This document shows positions 1 to 9,357 of a stretch of DNA of 64,000 nt, piece by piece. Origin of the DNA: Lentisphaerota bacterium (GTDB lineage: Bacteria; Verrucomicrobiota; Kiritimatiellia; CAIQIC01; Lenti-01). The stretch's first letter is position 1. Every line of letters begins with the position of its first letter. Position numbers and translations under genes: made by a program. Location: the NCBI GenBank assembly GCA_012514035.1, contig JAAZBB010000035.1:1-64000 (forward strand). Reading direction: 5' to 3'. Below the pieces are notes generated by a model, which made no database searches, was not told the origin of the DNA, and saw nothing but the letters and a program-made list of their open reading frames with translations.

Positions 1-2
1 GT

Positions 3-2624
3 CGCAATCGGCCCCAAATCATGACCGAAGCCCTTGGCAGTGCCGACGAACGGACGACTCGCTATATCTACAACGATGTGGGGCAACTGTACTTGCAGAA
101 AAATCCAAATGGCGTCGAGATTTCCCATTTCTATGACGCACGAGATCGCTTGGAAAACCTCATTTCCTCGGACAATTCGATTCGTTATCGATACACCTAT
201 GACGGCAACAACAACCTTCTTGGCGTTCAAGATGTCGTAGCCGATCGGGACACGACCCGGACGTTCGACGAGTACAATCGCATAAAGACGGAAACGCAGG
301 CCACGGGACTTGGGGTCGAGTACGCATACGACCGTGCAGGACGGAAGACGCGGGAATTTCTCCCCGGAAGCAACGCTGTGGATTATGTTTACAACTCGGC
401 TTTCATGGCTGCGGTTCGGCGAATGACAAATGTGACGAGTTTAGGTGTGTCCGGCAATTTGGCTTATCAGCACAGCTACACGAGCAACGATCTCGCTGGA
501 AACATCCTGGGGGTGTCGCTGGCAAGCAGTCAGGCGCAGACATTCCAAACCGATTCGATGAATCGCCGGATGCTGATTTCCGGTCCCGCTTGGACCCAGA
601 CTGTGGCCAGCGGAACGAGTGGCTATGACCCGGCGGGGAATCTCAAGAACTTCACGGTCGCCGATCCCGGCTCCGTGCTGAACTTTGTCCACACCTACGA
701 TGGGCTCTATCAACTGGCTTCCGAAGCGGGCGGCGCGTCTCGCAGCTATGTACACGACTCTATCGGGAACCGCCTTGCACTCGACGGAGGAACAACGGTC
801 TTTGCCTACAACAATCTCAACGAACTGCTCATTCAGAATGCCTCAACAAACGTGCTGACCGGCTCAATCCGTGTACCAGTGTCGGGACTCTACGGGCCGA
901 CGAAGCTATCCGAGGAAGTTTCTACCGTGTCTCTGAAGCTCGATGGCGGGAGCACCTTGCCAGCAACGATCAATACGAACGGGACTTGGGAATATCTTGA
1001 TGCGGGGCTAAGGGGGCTCAACATCCCGGTGGACGGAGCCAACCATGCGATTGTCGCAACTGCAACGACGACCAACAGCCTGACAAACGCCAAGACGGTC
1101 ACGGTTTCCTATGCATCGGCAACTCGGGCCAGCTATGTCTACGACCGGAATGGCAACTTGGTTCAAAAAACGCTTAACGGGAGCAATGCCACGGTATTCG
1201 GCTACGCCTATGACGCCTTGAACAGGCTTGTTTCCATGACAAAATCCAGTCCGACCGCAGACCTCGTGCGAGTTGACTACGGTTACGATCCATTCGACAG
1301 GTTGATTTCAAAGGTTGTCACAACGAATGGAGTCACGGCTTCCGTGCAACGATTCCTCTGGGACGGAGAGAACGAGATTGGCGCTGCCGACGGGACAAAC
1401 CGGCTTCTGCAGCTTCGCATACTGGGGGCCGGCTTGGGGAATGAGGTTGGGGCAACGGTGGCGTTCGAAACACGAACCAACGCGACGGACGCATGGTCGG
1501 CCTATGTCCCGATTCACGACCATCGCGGAAACGTGGTCGTTGCTCTGAATCGTACGACGGGAACAGTCGCCGAATATTATCGGTATGACGCTTTCGGGCG
1601 GGAAACGATTTTGAGCCCAGGGCATTCGGTCTTGTCCGAGTCGGCCATCGGCAATCCGTGGCGATTTAGCTCCAAGCGGGTCGAGTCCGAAAACGGATTG
1701 GTATACTTCACCCACCGTTGGTATGACCCGGAAATTGGACGATTCATCAATGCGGACCCCTTCGGATTTGCGGACGGTCCAAACCGTTATGTCTATGGAC
1801 GGGCGATGCCTCTGACAAGGATCGATCCCGATGGTCGGTTGGCCAAGGGCACAGGCACCGGATTGAAGGACTTGGCGGTTGGCACAGGCCAACTCTTCTG
1901 GGACGTTGGCGGAAGCCTGGGATATGGTGCAGTCAGCCTCTTTGACTATGATCTAGCCGAGTGGATTTATGGCGATCAAGCAGAGAGATTGCGAAATACG
2001 GCATACGGCATTGGGAACTTGACGTGGGATGTGGGCGGTAGCCTTGGATACGCCATCACCTGGGGTATCGATTCTGAATACGCCAGCGATGTCTATGGCG
2101 GGCAACTAGCGGGCTTGCAGGACGCAGCTGTTGCCATGAGCGGGGGCGAAGATCGATCATGGGCTTATCGCTCCGGCTATGTCGGGTCTCAAATCGCAGC
2201 TTTGTATTTGCTTGGCAGATTGGGTAATCAACCGATGGGCTCCGCCGTCGCAAAGAGTCCATCGGCCTTCGAGTCCATGCTTCAGACGGTTGACTCCCTT
2301 GACTTCAGTACCCCGCGAAATGGTGCGGTATTTTACTCGGGCCCAGGGCAAGGAGCGCGTGCAACCGCGTTTGCCGAACGCACCGGCGGGATGACGATCG
2401 AAATGACACAGGGCGGGCGTTATCTGTCTGAAAACCTCAGTGGATTCACCCGAGCCCAGCAAGACCTGATCTGGCAACGCGCATCTACTCCATTCGCAGA
2501 AGGTGCGTCGGGTAGAATTAATGCGTTTATCAAGGGAGCAGATCCATCCAGAACGTTCCGAACGATAGAAGAACCCCTCTTGGACCTGAACTCTGATGTC
2601 ATTCGGGCCATCTATCACTACTAG
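3..2624 (+). CDS. Rhs/YD-repeat polymorphic toxin protein, 5' end outside window, variable C-terminal toxin domain
   Basis: Multiple YD-type repeats (YAYDRAGRKTR, YDALNRLVSM, YDPFDRLISKV); Rhs core end 'HRWYDPEIGRFINADPFGFADGPNRYVYGRAMPLTRIDPDGR' followed by a divergent C-terminal region ending '..AVFYSGPGQGARATAFAERTGG..'. No stop upstream in frame, so 5'-truncated by the window. Confidence 0.9.
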   Translation, partial: RNRPQIMTEALGSADERTTRYIYNDVGQLYLQKNPNGVEISHFYDARDRLENLISSDNSIRYRYTYDGNNNLLGVQDVVADRDTTRTFDEYNRIKTETQATGLGVEYAYDRAGRKTREFLPGSNAVDYVYNSAFMAAVRRMTNVTSLGVSGNLAYQHSYTSNDLAGNILGVSLASSQAQTFQTDSMNRRMLISGPAWTQTVASGTSGYDPAGNLKNFTVADPGSVLNFVHTYDGLYQLASEAGGASRSYVHDSIGNRLALDGGTTVFAYNNLNELLIQNASTNVLTGSIRVPVSGLYGPTKLSEEVSTVSLKLDGGSTLPATINTNGTWEYLDAGLRGLNIPVDGANHAIVATATTTNSLTNAKTVTVSYASATRASYVYDRNGNLVQKTLNGSNATVFGYAYDALNRLVSMTKSSPTADLVRVDYGYDPFDRLISKVVTTNGVTASVQRFLWDGENEIGAADGTNRLLQLRILGAGLGNEVGATVAFETRTNATDAWSAYVPIHDHRGNVVVALNRTTGTVAEYYRYDAFGRETILSPGHSVLSESAIGNPWRFSSKRVESENGLVYFTHRWYDPEIGRFINADPFGFADGPNRYVYGRAMPLTRIDPDGRLAKGTGTGLKDLAVGTGQLFWDVGGSLGYGAVSLFDYDLAEWIYGDQAERLRNTAYGIGNLTWDVGGSLGYAITWGIDSEYASDVYGGQLAGLQDAAVAMSGGEDRSWAYRSGYVGSQIAALYLLGRLGNQPMGSAVAKSPSAFESMLQTVDSLDFSTPRNGAVFYSGPGQGARATAFAERTGGMTIEMTQGGRYLSENLSGFTRAQQDLIWQRASTPFAEGASGRINAFIKGADPSRTFRTIEEPLLDLNSDVIRAIYHY

Positions 2625-2631
2625 GCCGCCG

Positions 2632-2940
2632 ATGAAAGTGACTACCGATATTCTTGATGCGGCGTACGAACTTGCCAAGAAAGCGTACACAGCAACATCG
2701 CATGCGGATGCGAAAGGAAAACTTCACGAGCAATTCCCATCCGTGAACTGGGATGATCTTGTCGAAGCCTACATGCGCGGCTGTGATCTGGCCGAAAAGT
2801 GTTATGAGATCGGCGAAAAGGCGCGTCGTGAGAGTATTCCGGATCAGCAAGCCATCGGTCTTCTGACGGAACGATTTCCTGGATTCAGTGTGAAGACGTA
2901 CAACGATGCACTTACCAGAGGGTGGTTTCTCTCCCGGTGA
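2632..2940 (+). CDS. Small hypothetical protein, candidate cognate immunity protein for the Rhs toxin
   Basis: Short ORF (MKVTTDILDAAYELAKKAYTATSHADAKGK...) starting 8 nt after the rhs stop codon; position only. Confidence 0.5.
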   Translation: MKVTTDILDAAYELAKKAYTATSHADAKGKLHEQFPSVNWDDLVEAYMRGCDLAEKCYEIGEKARRESIPDQQAIGLLTERFPGFSVKTYNDALTRGWFLSR

Positions 2941-2973
2941 GATTGGCCATTTCTCGCCCTGTCGCCCGATGGC

Positions 2974-3396
2974 CTACGCCGTTGTCATCCGCTGTAAAGT
3001 GGTGGTATTTTTGCACTTTCCGAAGCAGCGTTCCCATTGCCCGCCCCTTCGGCCCCCAAGTCCCTCCGCCAAGTCCCCTTCGCAAGCAGTGACAGGAATC
3101 TGAAAGAACTGGGAGCCCCTCTGGTCAACCAATCTCCCCAGGTTTTCCTCCAGACGCCTCCAGAATACGGGACTTGGCTGAAGGCTCCCTCCCAGAGCCC
3201 TGCTCAAATACGGCCTTGAGACCCCTCCAGCCTTGGCGACCTCGGAAATGGTCAGTCCGAAAAGCCTCATCAGGAGCCTCACCCTGTCCAAATTCCGCCC
3301 ATACCCGTCCGTTGGGGCGTCTTGGGGCTGGTAACGGCTTGTAACGGGGATCTGGGAGGCAGGTGGGGCAACTTCAGGGGCTTCGGTAATATTCAT
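2974..3396 (-). CDS. Small HTH (XRE/Cro-like) DNA-binding protein
   Basis: Contains helix-turn-helix-like 'RLLMRLFGLTISEVAKAGGVSRPYLSRALGGSLQPSPVFWRRLEENLG'. Confidence 0.55.
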   Translation of the reverse strand: MNITEAPEVAPPASQIPVTSRYQPQDAPTDGYGRNLDRVRLLMRLFGLTISEVAKAGGVSRPYLSRALGGSLQPSPVFWRRLEENLGRLVDQRGSQFFQIPVTACEGDLAEGLGGRRGGQWERCFGKCKNTTTLQRMTTA

Positions 3397-3494
3397 GAAG
3401 CCGTGTTATCACCGAAGTGCGAGATCGTCCATGCGTAGGGACGCCAGGGACAGAAACGTTGGGTTTCCCCTGTGGAGTGACAAGGACCCCAGAT

Positions 3495-3809
3495 TCAGCC
3501 TTGGTCTTCTGAACGCTTTTTCCCCTCCATCAGGGCTCTGACTTCGCTTTCCCTGAACTTGGTGGAGTCTCCGATGGGAACAGGCTGGAGTTTTCCTGCC
3601 TTGGCGAGTCTCCAGATGGTCGTCCTGCTGGTGGCGAGCATTTGGACTACCTGCGAGACCCGAAGCAGGCGTTCCTCTGGCCCCTTGGCCCTCTCCCTGA
3701 ATCTGGCCGGGGATCTGCAGCAATTCAAAATGGTCTCTCTGTCCATCAAAGAGAGGGTATGGTCGAGTTCCAAGGCGGATTCTATGAGGCGATGGATGGA
3801 GGCAAGCAT
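3495..3809 (-). CDS. Excisionase/MerR-type helix-turn-helix protein
   Basis: C-terminal 'LLRVSQVVQMLATSRTTIWRLAKAGKLQPVPIGDSTKFRESEVRALM' matches the excisionase-family HTH pattern. Confidence 0.6.
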   Translation of the reverse strand: MLASIHRLIESALELDHTLSLMDRETILNCCRSPARFRERAKGPEERLLRVSQVVQMLATSRTTIWRLAKAGKLQPVPIGDSTKFRESEVRALMEGKKRSEDQG

Positions 3810-3876
3810 GGGACTCCTTTCGCTAAAAAGTGCGAATCCGGCAAGGCGTAGGGACTTGAAGTCCAAACGGCCCAGT

Positions 3877-4131
3877 TCACCCCTGCCGGTAGAACCTTTT
3901 CTCCAGGTAGCAGGCAATGGCCTGGCGACTGGCCTCAAAATGGGGTTCGGGCAGTTTGGCTGGGTCGCGCCACTCCCACCTCTCGCATCTCTCGGGCTCC
4001 ATCACCTTCGGGTCGCCAGAGAACTCCCTGGCCAGGAGGAATACGGAGACGACATGGAGCCCCTCCGCCCGCCAGGGAAGGCCTGATGGGCCTCTGCGAT
4101 GCCCTGCCTCCGAAACGCAAGTGTCCTGCAA
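3877..4131 (-). pseudogene. C-terminal fragment of a NUDIX hydrolase
   Basis: 'HVVSVFLLAREFSGDPKVMEPERCERWEWRDPAKLPEPHFEASRQAI' resembles the C-terminal half of NUDIX hydrolases; no Nudix box (GX5EX7REUXEEXGU) present. Confidence 0.5.
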
Positions 4132-4231
4132 AAGTGGCCACTAAGTGGCCACTTGGCACTTTTTAGGGGTTGAAAACGACAACCCCGCAAACATCGTTTC
4201 GACCAATGTTTACGGGGCTACGAAGGGTGGT

Positions 4232-4304
4232 GGGCGTTACTGGATTTGAACCAGTGACCTCGTGCATGTGAGGCACGCGCTCTAACCAACTGAGCTAAAC
4301 GCCC
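4232..4304 (-). tRNA. tRNA-Val (anticodon CAC)
   Basis: Reverse complement folds as GGGCGTT-TA-GCTC..GAGC-..CGTGC-CTCACAT-GCACG-..CTGGTTCAAATCCAG-AACGCCC; anticodon CAC; CCA not encoded. Confidence 0.9.
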
Positions 4305-4419
4305 TTCTTGAGAAAAGCGTGGGAAGCATACGGAGCTGGCGGAAAAAGTCAAGCGGATGGCTTGTTCCGCGCGCGGAAGTATGGCAGGATATAAAAATAA
4401 ACAACCAGAGGAGGTAGCC

Positions 4420-4743
4420 ATGGAACAACAACAAGTTGATGCACGCGGGTTCTTCAGCAGTTTGTTTGACTTCTCGTTCGCGAGTTTCATCACGACCAAG
4501 ATCATCAAGATCTTGTATATCATCGCCATTATTGGTGCGGGCATTGGCGGCTTGTTCATCCTGTTCGGCGGGTTTGCCTCGAAGTCGTTTCTAGGCGTGC
4601 TGGGCGGCCTGATCTTTGCGCCGATTGCGTTCATTTTGTACGTGATTCTGGCGCGGGTGTGGATGGAAATCCTGATTGTCATGTTCCGCATTGCCGAGAA
4701 CACAGACAAGATTGCGGGCAAGGGCGAGTCGTCCCAGGCGTGA
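4420..4743 (+). CDS. DUF4282-type small membrane protein
   Basis: MEQQQVDARGFFSSLFDFSFASFITTKIIKILYIIAIIGAGIGGL...; two TM segments; GAGGAGG ribosome-binding site. Confidence 0.75.
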   Translation: MEQQQVDARGFFSSLFDFSFASFITTKIIKILYIIAIIGAGIGGLFILFGGFASKSFLGVLGGLIFAPIAFILYVILARVWMEILIVMFRIAENTDKIAGKGESSQA

Positions 4744-4826
4744 GGGGGGCGGGGCGTTCTCCGGACGCGTCCGGTCCCAGGCGCCGGTTACGGCCGGCGC
4801 TGGGACAAGCGCTCAAGCGAGGTGGT

Positions 4827-5585
4827 TCATTCGCCCACCGGCAGGGGGTTGCCGAGGCGGGCGAGGACGGCCTTGAGGTCTTGCCAGGCGTATTTCTTCT
4901 TGCTGCCGTCGCGCAGCAGATAGGCGGGGTGGAAGGTGAGCATGACGGGGATGCCTTCGAATGTGCGCCATTGTCCGCGGGCCTTGCCGATGGGGAGGGT
5001 TTCGGCGACGAGGCCGCGGACGGCGGTGGCGCCAAGGCAGACGATCAGCTTGGGCTGGATGATGGCGATCTGCCGCTTGAGATAGGGCAGGCAGCCGGCC
5101 ATCTCGTCGGGCGTGGGGACGCGGTTGCCGGGGGGGCGGCACTTGACGATGTTGCCGATGAAGACCTGCTGGCGGGTGTAGCCCATGGCGGCGATCATCT
5201 TGGTGAGGAGCTGTCCGGCGCGGCCGACGAAGGCGAGGCCTTGTTCGTCTTCATCGGCGCCGGGACCTTCGCCGATGAACATGATGTCGGGGTGGATGGC
5301 GCCTTGTCCGGGCACGGTGTTCTTGCGGGTGGCGGCGAGGGGGCAGGCGTGGCAGGCGGCGATTTCGGCCGCGATGGATGCAAGGCCGGGGGTGGAGAGA
5401 TGGGGAGGGGCTGACGGGTGTGAGGCGGGAGCGGCCGTGGGGGCGGGGTCAGAAGGGGTCTTCGGGGCGCGCGCCCCCGGGGCGGGGCGGGCAGGCTGTC
5501 GCCCGGAGACTGGAACATGGGTTACCCCTTGCTCCTTGAGGTATTGCAGGTATTCAAGGGCCTGGGCATTCAGGGGCTTTTTCAT
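4827..5585 (-). CDS. Uracil-DNA glycosylase, family 4-like
   Basis: CHACPLAATRKNTVPGQG...MFIGEGPGADEDEQGLAFVGRAGQLL...GNIVKCRPPGNR...; Fe-S type UDG motifs. Confidence 0.88.
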   Translation of the reverse strand: MKKPLNAQALEYLQYLKEQGVTHVPVSGRQPARPAPGARAPKTPSDPAPTAAPASHPSAPPHLSTPGLASIAAEIAACHACPLAATRKNTVPGQGAIHPDIMFIGEGPGADEDEQGLAFVGRAGQLLTKMIAAMGYTRQQVFIGNIVKCRPPGNRVPTPDEMAGCLPYLKRQIAIIQPKLIVCLGATAVRGLVAETLPIGKARGQWRTFEGIPVMLTFHPAYLLRDGSKKKYAWQDLKAVLARLGNPLPVGE

Positions 5586-5711
5586 GGGGTATTGACTATA
5601 GCGGGGGGGAGGGGAGATTCAACATCCAATCGCCTGGGCTCCAAATCCCATCTTCAAGGGAGGGGGCAACTCGGAAAGCCATGCGATGCAGCGAGCCCGA
5701 AGCTCTGGGCA

Positions 5712-5787
5712 TGGCACCCCCAACCGGATTCGAACCGGTGTTACCAGGATGAGAACCTGACGTCCTAGGCCTCTAGACGATGGGGGC
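5712..5787 (-). tRNA. tRNA-Glu (anticodon CTC), CCA encoded
   Basis: Reverse complement GCCCCCATCGTCTAGAGGCCTAGGACGTCAGGTTCTCATCCTGGTAACACCGGTTCGAATCCGGTTGGGGGTGCCA; cloverleaf with anticodon CTC. Confidence 0.9.
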
Positions 5788-5972
5788 GCACCCAAAACGA
5801 GCGCAAACAATGCCGCACCCCGTTCCGTTTGGCAAACAAAAGTTTGGTGAAGCGAGGCGGCGGGGATGGTATGGCCGGGGCGGGTTTTGGGTTCGTCCGG
5901 GGCGTTGCCGCCCACGGGGCAACGGCGGGCGCGGACAGAGCGGCGTTATTTTTTGACGGTGGATGGAGAGTC

Positions 5973-8930
5973 ATGCGATACTGGATGACCGATATGGTTC
6001 CCTTCTTGAGCAATCGGGATATGCTTCTGGCCGTGCTGGCCGGTCTGGCGGCGGCGTGGCCGGCGTCAGGACAGGAGCCGCAAAGCGCGACCCGGCGGCC
6101 GGTGCTGGGCAATGAAGCCACGCCGTACCTGCAGTATGACTCTGCGACGAGCCCGGACGATGCCTCCCCGAAAGATGTCGGGCCGACAGGGCCCCTGACC
6201 AACGTGGCGGTGTCGGGCAGTTGGAGTTCCTGGACGGACAGCCATGCCATGGAGCGGATCGGCGACAACCTTTGGCAGTTGGATATGCGGACCGTGGGGG
6301 CCCGCCTGGGGCAGCATGAGTTCAAGTTTATTGTCAACGGCGAATGGGAGGGGGGGGGCAACCGCGTGGTCCCGATCAACCTCGATGGCGAAATCGAACG
6401 ACCGCCGGCGATGATTCAGCGGGCGGCGATTGACGATTTTCAGATGATCCGGGTGTTTTTCCGGCAGAGCTTGTCGCCGGGGATTGCGCCGGTGGCCACG
6501 CTGGATCCGCCGGTGCCGGTGATCTGGACGGAAGTGGTCACGGAAATGGAAGACGCCCGGCAGACGGGCTATCTGTTTTCGGAGGGGGTGGTGACTTTCC
6601 TGTTCGATCCGGCGGCCTACGGGCTGGATCTGCCGCGGGACACCCAGGTTGGTGTGGCGGGCAATTTCAACGGGTGGGACAGCATTGGATGGAACCGGCA
6701 ATGGGTGCTGGGGCGGGGGCGCTTGCCGGGCACCTGGGAGGGGGCGGTGCAAATCGATGGCATGCGGCTGCCGCCGGGGGAAAAGGATCTGGTCTTCAAG
6801 TTCGTCCTGAATGGCAAGGAGTGGCTGTCCCCGCCGGAAGGGGCGCCCAATGCGTTGCCGGATGGCAAGGGGAGCGTGAACCTGAAGCTGGACCTGTTCC
6901 GGGCGGGGGGGGCGGAAATCCGGGTGCATACGGCGGAGCCGCTGGACCTGACGCAAAACTATGTGCTTAAGATCGAGGGTGTGGCGGACCGTCCGCTCGG
7001 GGTGCAGACGACGCCCGATGGCGTGTTTTTCAAGATCCAGAGCGGGAAAACGATGGGTGTGACGCTGGATCGGGAGCGGCGCCTGACGACCTATCGGCTG
7101 TTCGCCCCGCGGGCGCGCAATGTGTGGCTGTGTTTGTTCGACCGTCCGATGGCGGTGCGCTGGACGCCGACTTTCCAGCGGTTCCCGCCGGCGGAGGAGT
7201 ACCGCATGTGGCGGGATCCCGCGGACGGGGTTTGGGAGATTACGCTGCGGGGACTGGATGTCGGCCGCTTCTATGGATTCCGGGTGGATGGCCCGCCCGG
7301 CGACGGCGAAAATTTTGATCCGTTCGTGGTTGTGGGCGATCCCTATGGCCGGGCGGTGGCCAATGCCGATGGCCTGAGCCTGGTGATGGACTCGACTGCC
7401 ACCAATCAGTGGTTCCAAGGCTGGACGGATGAGGAATGGGAGACGCCCGATCCGGAGGACGTGGTCATCTACGAGTGTCACGTGCGGGGCATGACGGTTC
7501 ACCCGTCGTCGGCGGCGCCGGCGGATCGGCGGGGCAAGTTCAGCGGATTCATGGGGACGGTCGGGAAGGGCACGGGGCTGGACCATTTGAAGGCGCTGGG
7601 GGTGAATACAATCGAGCTGCTGCCGATCAGCGAGTTTTCCGAATCGCCGGATCCGTACAATTGGGGATATGCCACGGTCTATTACTTTGCGCCGGAGGCC
7701 AGCTACGGCACCGCGCCCGAGCAGGGCTCGGCCTACTACGAGCTCAAGCAACTGGTGAACGACCTGCACAACCGGGGGTTTGCCGTGGTGCTGGACATGG
7801 TCTACAACCATGTGGGCGGGCCGAACGTCTTTGCGACGATCGACCGGAAGTATTATTTCCGGCTCAATCCGGATCTGAGCTATTCGAACCACAGCGCCTG
7901 CGGCAACGATCTGAAGACCGAAACGCCCATGCTCCGCAAGCTGATCGTGGACAACATCGTCTATTTCCTGAAGGAGTTCCATGTGGACGGGTTCCGCCTG
8001 GACCTGGCCGAGTTGATCGACATGCAGACGATGCGGGAGATTCGCGATGCGGCGCGCGCCGTCAATCCCAAGGCAATCCTGATTTCCGAACCCTGGAGCC
8101 CCGGGCGGGGCGAAAACAAGTTCCAACTGCGCGGGACGGGCTGGTCGGCGTGGAACAACGATTTCCGTTATGCGGCCAAGGATTTTGCACGCGGCGCAGG
8201 CAACCGCGAATGGCTCAAGGAAAGCATTTTCGGCTCGGTGCACACCTGGGCCCTGAATCCGCTCCAGCCGGTGAATTATCTGGAAAGCCATGACGACATG
8301 GCGTTCATGGACGAGATCAGCAGCAGCCCCGGTCAAGATGGTCGCAAGCTCAACGACCGGGACGCGGCCATGAACCGCCTTGCGGCCACCATCCTGTTCA
8401 CGTCTCTGGGCAAGGCCATGATTTACGAAGGGCAGGAGTTCCTGCGCAGCAAGTGGGGCATCCGAAACACCTACAACCGCGGGGATGCCGTCAATGCCGT
8501 GCGCTGGACCGACCGCGACCGGCCGCTGGCCCAGCAGGCGCTGGACTACTACGCGGGCCTGATTCAACTGCGCATGAGTGAAGACGGGGCCGCCTTCCGT
8601 GTGGCCCAGCGACCGCCGCAGAGTTACTACCACTGGATCCTGCCGGACAATCCGCGGCTGATGGGGTACGTGGTTAACGTGCCGCAACTGCACGCCGGCA
8701 AGGGTTTTGCCGTGCTCTGCAATGCCGACAGCCGCGATCGCCGCATCCCGGTGGAACTCGGCGGACCCACCCGCTGGATGATGATCGGCAACGGTCGCGC
8801 CATCAATCGCCAGGGCCTGGCGCCCCGCGGTTGGCCGGCCGGCAAGCCCCCGCCGGTCTGGCCGGCCGGCTGGAAGGGCGAGATTCTGGTGCCGAAACTC
8901 GAAACCGTCATTCTGATGAATGGATTCTGA
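5973..8930 (+). CDS. Pullulanase / type I debranching enzyme (GH13) with N-terminal CBM48-like modules
   Basis: PYNWGYATVYYFAPEASYGT, DMVYNHVGGPN, VDGFRLDLAELID, YLESHDDMAFMD GH13 motifs; signal peptide-like N-terminus. Confidence 0.88.
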   Translation: MRYWMTDMVPFLSNRDMLLAVLAGLAAAWPASGQEPQSATRRPVLGNEATPYLQYDSATSPDDASPKDVGPTGPLTNVAVSGSWSSWTDSHAMERIGDNLWQLDMRTVGARLGQHEFKFIVNGEWEGGGNRVVPINLDGEIERPPAMIQRAAIDDFQMIRVFFRQSLSPGIAPVATLDPPVPVIWTEVVTEMEDARQTGYLFSEGVVTFLFDPAAYGLDLPRDTQVGVAGNFNGWDSIGWNRQWVLGRGRLPGTWEGAVQIDGMRLPPGEKDLVFKFVLNGKEWLSPPEGAPNALPDGKGSVNLKLDLFRAGGAEIRVHTAEPLDLTQNYVLKIEGVADRPLGVQTTPDGVFFKIQSGKTMGVTLDRERRLTTYRLFAPRARNVWLCLFDRPMAVRWTPTFQRFPPAEEYRMWRDPADGVWEITLRGLDVGRFYGFRVDGPPGDGENFDPFVVVGDPYGRAVANADGLSLVMDSTATNQWFQGWTDEEWETPDPEDVVIYECHVRGMTVHPSSAAPADRRGKFSGFMGTVGKGTGLDHLKALGVNTIELLPISEFSESPDPYNWGYATVYYFAPEASYGTAPEQGSAYYELKQLVNDLHNRGFAVVLDMVYNHVGGPNVFATIDRKYYFRLNPDLSYSNHSACGNDLKTETPMLRKLIVDNIVYFLKEFHVDGFRLDLAELIDMQTMREIRDAARAVNPKAILISEPWSPGRGENKFQLRGTGWSAWNNDFRYAAKDFARGAGNREWLKESIFGSVHTWALNPLQPVNYLESHDDMAFMDEISSSPGQDGRKLNDRDAAMNRLAATILFTSLGKAMIYEGQEFLRSKWGIRNTYNRGDAVNAVRWTDRDRPLAQQALDYYAGLIQLRMSEDGAAFRVAQRPPQSYYHWILPDNPRLMGYVVNVPQLHAGKGFAVLCNADSRDRRIPVELGGPTRWMMIGNGRAINRQGLAPRGWPAGKPPPVWPAGWKGEILVPKLETVILMNGF

Positions 8931-9179
8931 TCGGAGGTGAGGGGGGGCGCATGTGGGCCGGCAGCAATTAAAAAAATCGGGGCGAAAATCGTTTCGGGCG
9001 GCGGCCACAGGGTGTCGCTGCGGCGGGGGACCATGTCTTTTGCCTGGCACGCTTGGCGTGAGATCCGGTTCCAATGTTCAAATCAATGTTCTGGAGGGTC
9101 GGGCTCTGTCCCGGCCGTGTCCCGTCGAGGGTATGGCAAGAGGCTCCCCATGCATTGCGCGTCCCCCGCTTGGCTTCCG

Positions 9180-9287
9180 CAGACTTTATAAAGTCTGATA
9201 TAATCATCGAGCCAATAATCCTGAATAAACATTGATTATATAAGTTTTTCAAAGGGAATATCCTATTTGCAGACTTTATAAAGTCTG
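9180..9287. repeat. Two identical 18-bp perfect palindromes 90 bp apart in an AT-rich intergenic region
   Basis: CAGACTTTATAAAGTCTG at 9180..9197 and 9270..9287. Confidence 0.8.
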
Positions 9288-9357
9288 TGAAATAATGATA
9301 CCTCTTTTGAGCAGACGACGGGAGATACAGGATGAGGAACGCGTTTCCAACAGGGGG

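Noticed and set aside
6066-9074. 1002-aa ORF antisense to the pullulanase
   Set aside because: Low-complexity H/P/R-rich translation typical of the antisense frame of a high-GC gene; the + strand carries clear GH13 motifs.
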